From: Pyrenophora tritici-repentis
Lineage: Eukaryota; Ascomycota; Dothideomycetes; Pleosporales; Pleosporaceae
Assembly: GCF_003171515.1 (NCBI RefSeq)
Contig: NC_089393.1
Coordinates: forward strand, 868,001-932,000
Direction of reading: 5' to 3'
DNA: 64,000 bases
Shown here: positions 1 to 12,254 of the stretch, piece after piece
Position numbering within the stretch: the stretch's first letter is position 1
Layout: each line of letters starts with the position of its first letter
Made by a program: the position numbers and the translations under genes
The notes under the pieces: model-generated
Seen by the model: only the letters and a program-made list of their open reading frames with translations
Databases searched by the model: none
Told to the model about the DNA's origin: nothing

Positions 1-390
1 GATACTTTTCGTACTCGGGATCGTCTTCTTCTGGAATGAATTCGGCGAGGAGATTGGTGTAGAGAGTCTGGTTGCGCTGACACATGTCGCAAAAGATGTC
101 ATCGACGGGTGCTTGCAAGGCGGGCGTAGGAGAGCGAGAGCGCATGTACTGGAAGGATGTTGTCGGCGCGGTTGCGATTTCTTCTATGGGTGGATCGGTA
201 ATGTTCCCGCGCTGGCAGAAGATTAATTGGAAAGATCAACAGAGTTGGGTATCGGGGATTTATGTACCTGGTCAAAGTAATTCACTGCGTCGCAATGCGG
301 GCAGTGATATGTCTTGGGAATCTGCGACACACCGTCTCGTGACTGCACATTGCAGTAGTGGCAGCGCAATCTGCGCCGTAATAGCGCCAT
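1..390 (-). CDS. Ima1-like inner nuclear membrane protein, N-terminal part (runs off the window)
   Basis: Only the first two exons are present: 268-390 and 1-211, with a 56-nt GT-AG intron (212-267). The start ATG is at 388-390. The encoded N terminus has two CxxC pairs, CHYC near residue 10 and CPHC near residue 30, followed by DAVNYFDQ. This zinc-ribbon pattern is the signature of the Ima1 N-terminal domain, found in Ima1 (fission yeast) and the Samp1/NET5 proteins that sit in the inner nuclear membrane and couple the envelope to chromatin or cytoskeleton. A second Cys pair (CDMCQRN) follows in exon 2. The membrane segments expected further on lie outside the window. Family call is strong; the remaining domain structure cannot be seen. 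Confidence 0.85.
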
Positions 391-729
391 TGTAAAGGAA
401 AGGCCTGAGGTATGTTGAGATGGAGTTGCGGTTGCGTAGACGATGTCATGGGTACTTTGGTGTTTTGGCTAGGCAGAAAGTCACCGCCCGGGCACCGCCT
501 GCAGCCGCGCGAAATTTGGCTCGACTTCGACGCTGCTCGCCAATCCCGACAAACGACTGCCGACAGCGCATTGCGGAGGCACATATCGGCCCAAACGCTT
601 GCCGTGCATTCAACTGTATCGAAAAGCCCCGCCAATTCACCACTGCTGCCCCTCTTGGCCTGACATCCGATGGCTCGGTAGTCCGCAAACGCTCGCACAT
701 CCATCTCCATCGCGGTTATCCCGCCCACC
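391..729. promoter_or_regulatory. Divergent promoter between Ima1-like gene and uL24m
   Basis: This 339-bp gap separates two start codons on opposite strands, so it must hold both promoters. I see no clear TATA box or other recognised site in it. Confidence 0.5.
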
Positions 730-2315
730 ATGAGTCAATTAGTCGCCAGGCCCGGCCGCAACGCCGCTCGACAGGCAAAGAAACTAAAGGAGATTCAAAA
801 AGTCAAACATGCAATCCAATGGCACGAGCGGGAGCGCAAGAAGCGACAAGAGCTCAAACAGGCACACTGGGACTCTAAGCAAGCCGTCTTGCAGCGTATA
901 GCGTGGGAGCATCAACACATCAAGGGGGCTAGAAAGAGGGCTTTGGCCACTGTAAAGGAAGACTGGAAACTGGGCCCTCTGCGTCCCAATCGTGCCATTG
1001 GGCCAAACGCCGACAAATACGGAGCCCTTACCCCAGAATATATACAAAAACCCGAGATACCGCTCAAGACGCAAAAGAACAGGAATGAAGTCAAGGAAAA
1101 AAAGGGCTTGCCGCTGGAGTACCCACTGGTCGTGGATGAGAAAAGGTACTTTCCAATCGTAAAGGATGATCGCGTTGTCATTCTCAAGGGAAAAGATGCG
1201 GGTAAGATTGGCAAAGTGAAGAGCATTGTGGAACGAACCCATGAAATCATTGTCGACGGCCTGAACAAGGTATGCAGTGCGTTTGTTGTGTATAGGAAAC
1301 CGACTTTAACATACCGTAGCAATTCTTTGACTCGTCCGTCTTTGGTGCCAGCGCTGGACTTTTGGGCCCTAGGCAGGAGAACGAAGTGCCTCTACCTCTG
1401 GATGACGTGCGCTTGGTAATACCTGGAGAACTTGTCCGGGATGGCGTAAGACAGTACCAGGACGTCATTGTAGAGCGTATCCACATGGAGCGACATACTA
1501 GAGGCATTGATCCTTACACTGGCACCATGTACATTGACGAACCGATACCAGAGGATCATCAGTACGATCCTGAAACTGGCCTACCAATCTTCCACCGCTA
1601 CATCGCAGGCACAAAACAGCGGATCGAGTGGCCGTGGGAACATGAACAAGTTGAAGACACAGAGTCAGCAAAGAACCCAGCAAACAAAGGCAAGAAATCC
1701 CTGCCATGGACCAGTCTAGCCCGTTGGCGAAGCAAGAATAAGGAAGATGGCGCCTCAGAAGAGGCAACGAACAGTGTTCAACAGAACGCAAGCACCGTGG
1801 CCGAAAGACTTTCAAGGATTGAGCAAGAACAGCAGAAAAAATACTTGGCCGAAACTCCGACAAGCGATGATACGGAAAAACCCCAGAGTTGGGACGGAGA
1901 CACGAACCGCAACGTTGTCGAAGGCGTACAAAACATGTCCTACACCCTCGTCGCACCCCCCTTCCCTGATACCCTCGCCGACGAACTCCGCACCCACATC
2001 CACGATTTCTCCATCCAGGCCAGGAAGGATGCCAAGAAGGATCCCAACGCACCGCGTAAGATTAAGCTCAACAGAACCTCGGAGAAAGACGTACTCGCGC
2101 GGGAGGCGGTACAGATGCGACAGCGTGCCGCGGAGAAGATGAAGACGCCCATGCAGTTGAGGTGGGAGCTGGAGCAGAGGAAGAAGGCTGAGGCGGGCCC
2201 GCTTGTGGACGAGGAGAGTTTGTTGAATGCGCTGGGTAAGCACATGCTGGATGCTAAGAAGAAGCCGTATCGAGGGAAGAAGACATTTTCTGCGGAGACG
2301 AAGGAGCTGGATTGA
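730..2315 (+). CDS. Mitochondrial large-subunit ribosomal protein uL24m (MRPL40 type)
   Basis: Exon 1 (730-1269, 180 codons) encodes a basic N terminus and a KOW motif (KDDRVVILKGKDAGKIGKV, about residues 147-165), the rRNA-binding signature of L24-family proteins. Exon 2 continues through a family-like block (EVPLPLDDVRLV) into a long charged tail with PWE. Two phase-0 splice solutions exist. Acceptor 1319 gives a 50-nt intron with CTTTAAC about 10 nt upstream and is preferred. Acceptor 1376 would drop 19 codons. The protein is about 500 aa, far longer than bacterial L24, which is normal for fungal mitochondrial homologues with C-terminal extensions. It acts in mitochondrial translation. Confidence 0.88.
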
Positions 2316-2540
2316 GCAATTTCGTACTTCTTGGCTAGAGACGCATGCGCTCCACTGCGAATACGCCTGTCTATGAAGCGAGGATACTTGTAGCATACCC
2401 ATTGTATACATATCATGACCACCGAAGCAATCAAGCAAACTCATATCATGCTGCCTCTCGTCTGTGCAGGAACTCGGCATGTGGGTATCTTAAAGGAAAG
2501 AAACATAAGACCTGAATAAACCCGCCCCTTTCCCGAAGGA

Positions 2541-3469
2541 TTAAACCAGCATACCCAAATACTCTGCCCTCCCACCCCCAGCCCCCTTCAATTCCTCCCA
2601 CTGCACCAGAAACCGATCCACAACCCTCACCAACAACTTGCCACTCAAGCTCAACGTCTTGACCCGCGCAAAACTCTCCACATACAAAGTCTTACACTTG
2701 CCTCTACTATCCGCGCCTCGCACGTTGAAGAAGCGCAGTATCAGACTCGCTAACACCACAATGACAGCCGTGGCAGGGCCGTTTGTAACGATAAGGTCTG
2801 GGAGGTCGGCGGCGGCGGCTTCGTAAGGGTTGGTGGGACCTTGGCTTGGTAGGAGCGGAGGAGAGGAGAGGAGAGGTTTGACGGCGGAGAAGAGGGTGTA
2901 AAGGCATGTGAAGGGGGGCTGTGAGGAGGGGTTGGTGGATTTTGCGGGCGCGGGGGGAGGACGGTGATGTTGTAGTGGTCCGGGCCTATGCATGCTGGTC
3001 GCTCTGTGGTGGTAGTACCAGGAACATATTTTTCGAGATTGTGGGTTTTGCCCTCTGGGTTCGTGATTTGCATTGTTGGTGTCTGGGGTCTGACGTCTTC
3101 TTCTCCGACCTGTAGTCTCTCTTCCTTCAACTGGCGTACCCGGTCATTTTCGGCGTCCTCGAGTTCGCGCTCAAAGTTCGCGGCGCGCTGTGCGGAGAAG
3201 GCATCGCCGCTGCTCACGATGTACGTCCTATGCGTGAAGTTTCGTGTGTTGAGATTGTGGAGGAGGTAGAACATTTCGTGCGTGTGACCTCCGGATCCGA
3301 GCACGATGAGGACGCGTGTTGCGACGGGGCGCTTGCGGGGGAGTCTCTTTTTGGAGCGTGCGGCATTGGGGAGGATGGCGAGGAGACGGAACGTGGCCGC
3401 GACAAAAAGTGTAGCGAGGATTGCAATTAGAAACGAGAGCGTATAGAGTGATGACAGTGGGGGCGCCAT
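2541..3469 (-). CDS. ALG14: UDP-GlcNAc transferase subunit Alg14, read through two apparent frameshifts
   Basis: Alg14 anchors Alg13 at the ER membrane for the second step of dolichol-linked oligosaccharide synthesis. The start ATG (3469) is followed by an N-terminal membrane segment and VLIVLGSGGHTHEM, the family's glycine-rich loop. The C-terminal half in another frame carries LPDLIVTNGPATAV and ESFARVKTLSLSGKLL, also diagnostic, ending EYLGMLV at 2541. Between them the reading frame shifts twice, at two six-G runs on the plus strand (2952-2957 and 2913-2918). Each run is one base too long to keep the family sequence in frame, and the stretch between them matches Alg14 only in the third frame. 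No intron explains this. Assembly error is the likeliest cause; a real pseudogene of an essential gene is less likely. Confidence 0.85.
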
Positions 3470-4940
3470 GGTGGGGGGGAGGTGGGCGCTGGTGGTGCTC
3501 AGCGAAGAATTGGGGAGCTGGAAGTAGCAATGGGTGAGAATGAGAATAAGAGCGCGCTAGAAGCTGCGCGGGCTATGTGAAGGCAGCATTGGTGTGTGGG
3601 TGAGTTCAAGGTACGTGTAAGCGTTGGCCAATCGCGAAGATGACGCAACAGACACGAGATCATGTGACCGGGCTTGTACAACGTGATACTAGTTTACACA
3701 CTTTGAAGAGTCTTGAAATGATACTCTGACATGAGAATTGCGAAATTTTGCGTTGTTCCTGTTTGCACATAAAATTGCGTGGTAAACTTCAATCACATAT
3801 GTAAGAAGGCTTACACGGCCTGGATACACTTCAAAATGGGTAGTTATCTCCAGATCTCCAAAAAATTTAGAACATTACATCCTTCACCCTTGGCATAATG
3901 ACCACATCGTCCTTGCCGCAACACTTTCTCAAAACACTTAGAGAACATCCGCCCCTAAATTTTCGGTAACATGGACGATGTCGCTCTTGCTTTTAAGTCA
4001 GCCTACATCGAACACCTAGAAAACACTTGGACCAAACTTCAAGGAACATAGTAGATCATGCAAATGTCTTTAGATCGGCCTACATTAAGACTAGGCATGA
4101 AGTTTTTAAAAGGTGTAAGAGTACAGCCACACCTGCCGTTTCGAACATCCACGCACATCATTGTATTTTGCAGTTTATTTGTTTCAATATCGCTCGACAC
4201 CATCCCTTTAGAAAGCATCCAACGTAAATCATCCAGTTTTGAAAATCTTAATAATTGAAGGATAAAGAATGTGGAGAAGAATTCCCAGAACCAAGTCCCA
4301 GGGAGGTTATATACCCACTAGCTCCACGAGCTCACTCATTAGTAAAATGATCATTATTTTCAGCCCAACTTGGCTTAGCTCGGCGCAGAAACATGCGTAG
4401 CTTTGCGTTTTCATTTGAAAGGATTTACATCAGCTCTTGGGTAGACGAAATTTCCATAAAGCTCTTTTCGTGCTCTTTTCCTGCTCTTATTCGAGGTATC
4501 CACCCGGTTGTTATAAAACACTTGACATACCTGGTGTCGGCATACACACGGTGTGTCGCCTAATAAGGCCCAATGTACCGCCTCGATCCTACTTCGGCCC
4601 AACTCGGACCCAACGCTATGTATACCTTCGTAGCCCCCACATTCGTAGAATCATCATACACCAGAATACCAATACACAAGATTACCTTAGCTACTGTTAT
4701 TCACCGTACGATCGTACAAGGCCTTCCAACACCTGGTATACAAGGGCAATTGTAGTCGCTAGAAATGCCTAATAGGTGCTTACCCACACTGTAAAGTATC
4801 TTATGACACCTAGTTGAACCCTGAGGTATTTTGATTTGGAAAATAGACAGTAAATCTGATGGCAGCGACCACACTCTCTTAACTCATGTACTTATGTTGA
4901 GAATTATTAGAATAAGGTACCTCTAGTAGTATGACTACTG
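3470..4940. other. AT-rich intergenic block, no gene recognised
   Basis: Only short ORFs without domain features occur. The stretch near 4590-4632, read on the minus strand, shares GCTACGAAGGTATA and GGGCCGAAGT with 63030-63090, so part of it is a dispersed, decayed repeat. Confidence 0.5.
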
Positions 4941-5866
4941 TTGGTAGGGCTGTAGCACTAGTACTGAAAGGAAATAACGATAACTAGGAATGCATTCTGT
5001 TCGGTGATGGTTCTGATTGATTGTTTTGCGAAGGAGAACTATGGAAGAGCTAGACATAGGAGGTCTGGTCTGAGCGCTGCTCGGACGCCGCGATCAGTGC
5101 GCCTGCTCGCATGACCGAGATCAGTGCGGCCGATCGCATGGCTGAGATATCGTTGATATCTGTGATCCGACACTGGTTTAGTTTTTGAGTAAAGAGTGTA
5201 GATAAGGTAGAGAGAAAAGTTAGGGAGAACACATAAAACAGGGCAGCATAAGTTTAGATTTCTTTTTTTAGGAGGTGGTAAAGTGGGGTGTCGAGGAAAA
5301 GGGAGAGAAGAAGAGGAAGAGTCTAGATACAGAAACATCCAGAGTAACGAGTAGATTCTTGGCCTAAGTAAATGAGGTGGAAAGATAAAGGCAGGAGAAA
5401 CATGATGATTTATGCCATCGATTAAAATTTTATAGGTTTTTGAGGAAGTAAATTGGAATTTGGAGTTAAGGAAAGAAGAAAGAGAGCAAAGGTAAAGGAG
5501 TATTTATACCCAGACTCCCACTCGCCGGACGCCATGCGGTATCATCATGGGCATTTTAGCACACCAACAAATATAAGTCTACATAGTTGGAACTTTTACT
5601 CCGGCCGGAAACACCATGTAACAAGGCGTGGTGTCGGACCATAAGTATCGACAATATCTCAGCTACGCGATCAGGCGCACTAATCTCAGTCACGCGAACG
5701 AGCGCACTGATCGCAGCGTCCGAGCAGCGCTCAGACCAGAACCCCTGAGCCCTCCTTTCTGTAGTTCTCCTCTTTTGTACATTAATCAATTAGAACAATC
5801 ATCACACAGAATGCATTCCTAGTTATCGTTATTTTCCTTTACGCACTTAGTGCAAAGCCAACCAAC
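4941..5866. mobile_element. MITE-like element with about 200-bp terminal inverted repeats
   Basis: The left arm (about 4941-5175) and right arm (about 5632-5866) are inverted copies. Both contain GGAAATAACGATAACTAGGA or a near match, GCATTCTGT, TCTGAGCGCTGCTCGGACG and GTCCGACAC or ATCCGACAC. The arms differ mainly by C/T and G/A transitions, as expected after RIP. No transposase-like ORF lies between them (about 450 bp AT-rich core), so the element would be non-autonomous. A third arm of the family starts near 62937. I could not fix a target-site duplication, so the ends are approximate. Confidence 0.7.
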
Positions 5867-6524
5867 CCGTGGTATCTTTTAGAAGCAATGTCCCTCTCTC
5901 CATCGCATTTCCAGTGAGTTCTTTCTAATGGAAAAGCCCCCGCCGCAACGCTCAACCCACACCCTCCATGTCAGGAAGGAAGATTTTACTTTCTTAATTC
6001 TCAAGGCGAGGAAAGCATAGGAACATGTTCATCATTTATATAGGTTTTAGGTTTTATAAATATAACACTCAGGAAAGCAGAACACCCTATCATCCACTGC
6101 ACAGGGTATTCTTAGGAGTATGGAAAAGTTCCGAGAAGTGGGCAGACATAAGGTCATACTGCGGCAGTTTTTATTTGTTTATCCAAATAATGGAAGAAGG
6201 AGGGAAGAAAGACAGAACGCACATATTCATGTAGTAGGTCAGTTTTTGGAAGCACAACAGAAAAGCCCATATCTTCCATTATTGGCAACTCTAGAGAACA
6301 TGAAAATAAAGTGATGCTAAGAAAGAATAACTAGGGACAACGTAGCGGTATTTATGTGCCCAGAATCTGGGAGAACCCGCTAGGCTCTAAAAACTTAGCT
6401 TATAGAGGGGCCAAAAGGTGCAGGTGTTTAGAACAATGTCACGTGAACATATCTGTACAAACCCGAAATCTAAAACGCTATCTACAACGGTATGTAATAA
6501 AAACCCAAAAAGATATCAAACGCG
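5867..6524. other. AT-rich intergenic sequence, nothing recognised
   Basis: No coding or RNA feature could be supported between the inverted-repeat element and the NACHT gene's stop codon. Confidence 0.4.
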
Positions 6525-9518
6525 CTACCTCATCCCCTCATTCCAAGCGGGCCAATAAGTTTGCCCACCGCCTACGCCTTCCATCTGCCAAATCAAACTC
6601 GGATTCGTCCGCAACACGCCCTGCCACTCCCTCTTCAACGCTCCCAGCTTCTCACTTAGGACTCTAATTTCAGTTATCACCTGCCTGAGCAACCTGCCCT
6701 CGATTGTACTAGGTAGAATCTCGGCTTTGAGATCGGACAGCGGACCCACGAGGCGCGTTAATGTAGGTGGTAGGTTGTATCTGTATGACGCTTCGACCCA
6801 GGCTGTGACTGCGAAACGAGAGGCGAGGAAAGCGTTGAGAGATGGAAGGTATGCGAGCGTGGTTGCGGTAGAGGCGGAAGTGGGGTGGTGAGGGGACGGA
6901 GATGGGGTCAAAGTACGAGTAAGATGTATGGGCCAACAGAGAGCGGCGTAGCGGAGGAAGGGGAGGTGCGTATCGAAAGGTACAGTGCGTATACTGGTTG
7001 CTCTTGATGTGGAGTGTTGGATAGTTCCGGGTGGCGTCATGGGGTTGTTATCTCCATCTGAGGACGACAAGGACTTGTATCCGCTATCTGCTGAGGCGCT
7101 CGTATGTTGGCTCGCGCCGCTGCTTGTAGGCGTAGGTATCGTGGGTGGGCTGTGTTGGTATAAAGCTCCGAGAGGACGCTGTGGCACGTCATGTGCAAGG
7201 TAAGACAGGCAGCGCGCTGCGAGATGCGCGTGGACGCTACTTTCGTCGAAGAGACTGAATTCCGAGTTTTGAGAGGCGGGCGATTGGAGATAGGTGCGCA
7301 TGGAGGCATGGGAAAAGGCGACTGTGTCGTGGGAAACGGTTAGTAGACCGCAAGTGAGTTCAGGTAAAGCATGCATGATATCTGCTGCTTCTGTGATGTC
7401 CGAGACTTTTGAATCATGCGTGGAAAGAGCGGAAAGTAGCGCAGCTGAGCCGATGTGATGGATGGGAAATGTCAGCCATCTGAAGACGTCGACAATGATG
7501 CGCTTCTCGTGCGGCGAGTGACGTGCTTGCGCATTCAACATGACGTGATATAGCGACTCCAGGCCCTGCAATGTCTGTATGTTTTGGAGTATTGATAGTC
7601 GTTCTTCAGCTGAGAGTAAGGAAGATTGGAGGAACTTCAGCAACAAGCTAGTCCAGAGAAACTCTCCGTTCGCCGATTGTGCCACTTGCAATATGAAGTT
7701 ACGATCCATCGAGATGCCGAAAAAGCCTTGATCTGCCATCCGGTTCAGGTCTTGGACTACGCAATGATTTATGGCGGCAGCGTTGTCTTTGTTCACAAGT
7801 GGGAGAATGTGAGGAGCATCCGAAGCCCATTTCTGGTACTCGAGAGGTATTTTCATATCCGGTCTGCTGAACAGCAGTACCCTCGCATCGGACACACGAC
7901 ACAACTTTGCCAATGAAGAGAGTAATGATTCGGTGTCGCTACATTCGTCCGCGCCGTCAATGACAATGAAAGTAGGATGTTGATGGAGTAGAAGCGACAG
8001 AACGTCCAGCACCTCGTCGGCATTGGCGTGTTCCCGAAATGATGTTTTCCGGACCAACAAACATATGGCATCAAGTGTCTTGCGGTCATGTCGATGTGTT
8101 TGCAATAGTTGGCAGGCCATCGAGCAAAAGGCATCATCTGGGTGGGTACGCTCATGACCGAGGAGGCTGAAATGGAAGGAAGCAGTAGCTGGTGGTGCAT
8201 CACAAAGATCGGGGTCGTCCGCTTCTGCAACGAGATTTTCGACAACTGATTGTGAGATTGTAGTCTTGCCAAAGCCAGCTTTTGCTAGTCGTTCGTTAGT
8301 ATCGTGAGGTTCTAGAGGCATGAATCAAGATAGACCTACCCTGCACAAACAGTACTCGATACTGCCAGTTTCCCACTAAACTATCCGTGTCATTCGCTTC
8401 GGAGTGGTCAAAGGGCTTGTCCCTCCACCCGATATAGGCGTTTTTATGCAAGAACCAAGCTGTTGAGTTTGTATGCCTTTGTTGAATATTGTCACATACA
8501 TTAACCGTCCCAGAGCTAGACAGCCAACTCTGTACTTTTGTAACCCTTCGCAACCGCTTCGCGACTCTCTGATCTTCCTGATCCAAAAGACCATTAACCT
8601 TGGCTTCACTTTGGCGTTGTAGAAAATCAAGATACTCTTTGCGTTGCAATGAAACATCTGCATACTGTTGGACATGAGTTTCTGTCTCCTTCTGCAGCCA
8701 TCTCTTATGCTGACTAATACGGGCTTCTAGGCGCACGAGCCGCGAGTCAAGTGGTCGCCATGGCGTTGGTGGTGCCAGAAAATGCGTCTCAGAACCTGCA
8801 CTTGATCAGCACAGTCATTTTTAACATGATTGTTACAGGCTTAGAACCGAAGACATACCTTGAGCTCCTCTACAGAACACCCAGTACAGATCCAAGCACA
8901 ACTGAACAAGATCCGCATACACATAAGACATCAGTGCAGCCAGATGAAGACCTTCCGCGCCACCATTTGGATCGAACGTATTGCGCTTACAAACTTCGTA
9001 TATCTGCTGATAAGGAGGTATGATTTGCGCAACAGCTTCGAATATGTCGGCGATTTTCTCAAGGAAAACCGCATAGTCGCTGCTGATCTGTAGTTGTAGT
9101 TAGACGGGTGCCGCCTGACTAGCTTAGAGTGTTCTACCTTGAAGATCAGACGGATTACGCCCCAAAACCCACCAATCCATTCTGAACGAAGTTTTACGCA
9201 TGTGCTGAGGACGTCGAAGTACGGCGCGAAGGTGCGAATGAACAGTGCAAACTTTCTGCTAGACACGAATATACTTCGATCGCCTGAATTGTGCCCGGCA
9301 GATAAACGATGTAGTTCATCCAACAGCAGCGATGCAGTAGCATTTCGATGGAAATGATGGCGATGCTCTTGCAATATCGTATTGTGGATAGCACTTGTTA
9401 CTTCATCAAACAATGGGTGTTGCAGACTACGAAACTGTTAGCTTTGTTCGGAGAATTATGATTAGACTAACGTCGAATCCTCCATTGCTACGTCAATGGT
9501 TTGAGTTTGTGTCGACAT
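6525..9518 (-). CDS. DUF7708-NACHT STAND NTPase (NLR-like)
   Basis: Predicted exons (all minus) are 9472-9518, 9138-9426, 8859-9087, 8340-8795 and 6525-8284; phases agree and give 926 aa. The N-terminal third contains a DUF7708-like region (FAPYFDVLSTCV, then YVYADLVQLCLDLYWVF), the helical domain that often precedes NACHT in fungal NLR-like proteins. A coiled, charged linker follows. The P-loop spans an intron and reads VLFVQAKAGFGKTT; Walker B is FIVIDGADEC and a sensor-like LLFSRPD follows. The C terminus is Ser/Thr/Pro rich and has no ankyrin, WD40 or TPR repeats, so the ligand-sensing repeat domain typical of many fungal NLRs is missing or replaced. The family is linked to non-self recognition and programmed cell death; that role here is inference. 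Confidence 0.88.
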
Positions 9519-10145
9519 TCTCTCGTATCTGAATTCAAGCACAGTAGTATTCTCGATGACGAATGCATTGGCTCTAGATAGTTGGAATAGGATTTTGACC
9601 GTTTAGAGTGATGGCATTGTATGGACGAAGCACAGGGGAGCGGTTGGTAGGTGTAATTAACATTTGACAGGCTCATTTGTTTGACAGGGAAAAGACAGCA
9701 ATTACTGCGGTCCATGCAGCCACGGGAGAAGTAACAAACGCCGTGGGGCTCAAGTGCTACGGGAAGATAAGCGGGATGTGTAAGAGCATGGCAATTGAGT
9801 GCGTGCAAGCACCAATGTCATGCGGCGGACACAGAGGAATTGACGAGCGTGGGGGGCCGTGCGCAGAACGTGGACCTGACGACAGGTCCCTGCGATATGT
9901 CGCAACTGGTGCATCGGCACCCAGGGCCGAGCGGTGGGTAAAACCAGCCCACGTTGAGTAAAAGAAACTCCAAAGAGGCGTTATACGAGGTGAAGCGAGG
10001 TGCGCAAATGTGAACGAATAACATCTTGGGTATCTCCTCAACAAGCTACATAGCCAACTGCTCGGCGTAGTCAACGGGTCTATAGTACAAAGAGTATTAG
10101 AAGGCGGGTACTAGAGAGAATGCCACTAAAATGTGGCTAGCTGAA
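9519..10145. other. Intergenic, nothing recognised
   Basis: This region holds the promoter of the NACHT gene and the 3' end of the Nem1-like gene. No conserved ORF or RNA seen. Confidence 0.4.
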
Positions 10146-11653
10146 TTACGCGGATGCAGGCATGCCGGACCGAAGCGCAAGCAATGCACGTACGTCGGTG
10201 ACATATTGCAAGCCTTCAAGGAGCGGGATGAGGTGCAGCAGATCGTGGTCTGTTGGGTCGCTAATCCAGCCCTCGATGGGGATGGCGTTGTCTGGTGTTG
10301 CGGTCAGTATTTCGTAGCTGTCGGCATGTCCGGGCTGAAGCAAACTTACCAGGATGGAAGCCGTAGCTCAAGGGGCTGTTATCAAGAATCATGACCTTGC
10401 TAAGATCGGGTTCGACCTGGGCAAGGTCCTTGATGTAAGCCCCGTTGCGAACAGTGCAGTGCTGCCGGTAGTATCTCCCCGCAAAGTACTTGCGCTCCAC
10501 CTCCAGCCAGTCGATGACGGGATCGGCGTATTCTTGGACCGAAGCGGTGAATATGATCAAGTTGTACCACTTACTGACCTGGTTGCAACATTAGTAACAT
10601 GCTGGCGCTGGCGGGGCTCACTAGGCTCCTCACCTTCTTCAAAAAGTCATCACAATACGGCCGTTTGTGAACATAGTACAAGAGCGGGACCTGAGGGCCG
10701 ATGACTTGTCCACCCGCACCGACGGAAGCCTGCAGTTTTACCTCTACCATGTGGCCAGTCTGGAAGCGACCGCCATTGACTATGCTGTGGATCAAAGTTT
10801 CATCGAGGTCGATGATTAGTGTTTTCTGGTGTGGCCCGACGGCGGACGTGCCTTTTGCTGAGTATGACGGCTGGCGTCGTGGTACCAACGGGCGCGGGGG
10901 TTGGGGCGCTCGTGGGAATTTTGTCAATTGCTTCGAGGACGCGGTTGCCGGGCCAGTGGGGGACTTCAAGGAAGCTGCGGCCTGAGGTGAGACGGAATTA
11001 CTTTTGGACGATTGGGCCTTCTTCGCTGCCTTGCGCTGTCTCAGTGCGTCTTCATTGTGATGTAATGTGATGCGGATGGACCTCTTTGCCGGCGCGATCT
11101 CGTCTGCCCGCGACGGCACGCTTGATCTGGATCGCGTGTTCCGCGCAGGGCTGTCATAGTCGTAGTCACGCATGGGACCTCGCTCGCTCTCGGAATCCGA
11201 AGTCATTGCGGTAGATGTGGATGCGATGGATAGCGAGCGCCGTGAGTGTTGATGCATCTGTGGTTGCGTCACGCTCGAGCTGCGTCTCTTGCGCATTCCC
11301 TTTTCACTCTTTTCAGTCCGCGACGTGTACGCGCCGACCTTCTTCCGACGGCCGCGGGTGAATGTTCGCGAGATGTGATACACGGGTGCCAAAAAGGAAA
11401 AGCTGCCATCCTCGTCGTAATAGAAACAGGCAATCAGGCGCTGACCAGTGGAAATAAAGGGGCTCGCCAACATGCCCACGACGGCCACAATGCCATCAGA
11501 GATGCGCCGGGGATACAGCCATCGTCTTCGGCGTAGAATGTCTTCGTATGGCCCTTGCTGGCGTTGCTCGAGCAGCGGTGTTTTCTCGTCGTAGCCGGAT
11601 GCGACGGCTTCCGTGGTCGAGGAGCCGGCGCCGTCACTCCTGTCGGCGCCCAT
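10146..11653 (-). CDS. Nem1-like nuclear envelope phosphatase catalytic subunit (FCP1/SCP family)
   Basis: Exons are 10634-11653, 10350-10578 and 10146-10291 (464 aa), with 55- and 58-nt introns. The C-terminal catalytic domain begins KTLIIDLDETLIHS, the DxDx(T/V) motif of HAD/FCP1 phosphatases, and continues with YYVHKRPYCDDFL, WYNLIIFTASVQEYADPV, VMILDNSPLSYGFHP and AIPIEGW. This is the Nem1/CTDNEP1 pattern. Residues about 55-90 contain a hydrophobic stretch (ISDGIVAVVGMLASPFISTG) fitting the membrane anchor, then a long Ser/Arg-rich disordered region. With Spo7, Nem1 dephosphorylates the lipin Pah1 at the nuclear envelope/ER. The ATG at 11653 is the first in frame; the open frame extends further upstream without a Met, so an upstream exon cannot be excluded. 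Confidence 0.9.
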
Positions 11654-12254
11654 GATGCGCGTTTCGTTCTGTGCAGCTACTGCATTCGCATCGTCAGGAT
11701 GTGTCGAATGCGAGGGTCGAGGTTCGGGCGTGACAAAGGGACGACTGTGGGGTAGCGTCTGGTGTTTAGCTGGGGGCGCGGCTGTCTGTGTTTTGGCTGA
11801 CAGGTACTCGGCAGATATCAGGAAACGGTTGCGAGAGGGTACGAGGGTACGAATACGGCAAAGGCGCTCTTTAATTGTCCGCGTTGGCAACAAATAGGCC
11901 GAGGCGTAGGCGGCGATGTCTGGTGATGGCAATAGAAGGTTGGGGCTGCATGATGCCAATGACGAACAACTGGAGCAGCCGTGCCCAATCGGAACATCGA
12001 AAGCTCAATTTGGCGACGACTCATAGTTTGGCTTTGGAAAGTCGTGAACAAGCAATATTCCCCCACACAACGCGAATACGACAGTATAAGAGTGTCCGCA
12101 GTGCTTCGTCTTGACAAGTAGCCTACTAACTTGTCTACTACCATAATTTCACCCGCGCCGAGAGAGTCATAGCAGAAGAACCCCACCACCCCACATTCCT
12201 GCTATACGGGTCGAAATCTTGAAGAAGCTCACGTCGATTTTACAACGAGATAGC

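Noticed and set aside
1377..2315. uL24m exon 2 starting at 1377
   Set aside because: In phase, but acceptor 1319 gives a typical 50-nt intron with a branch-like CTTTAAC close by; kept as an alternative only.
10571..11959. Nem1-like start at 11959
   Set aside because: The codon there is TTG, not ATG; the first in-frame ATG is at 11653.
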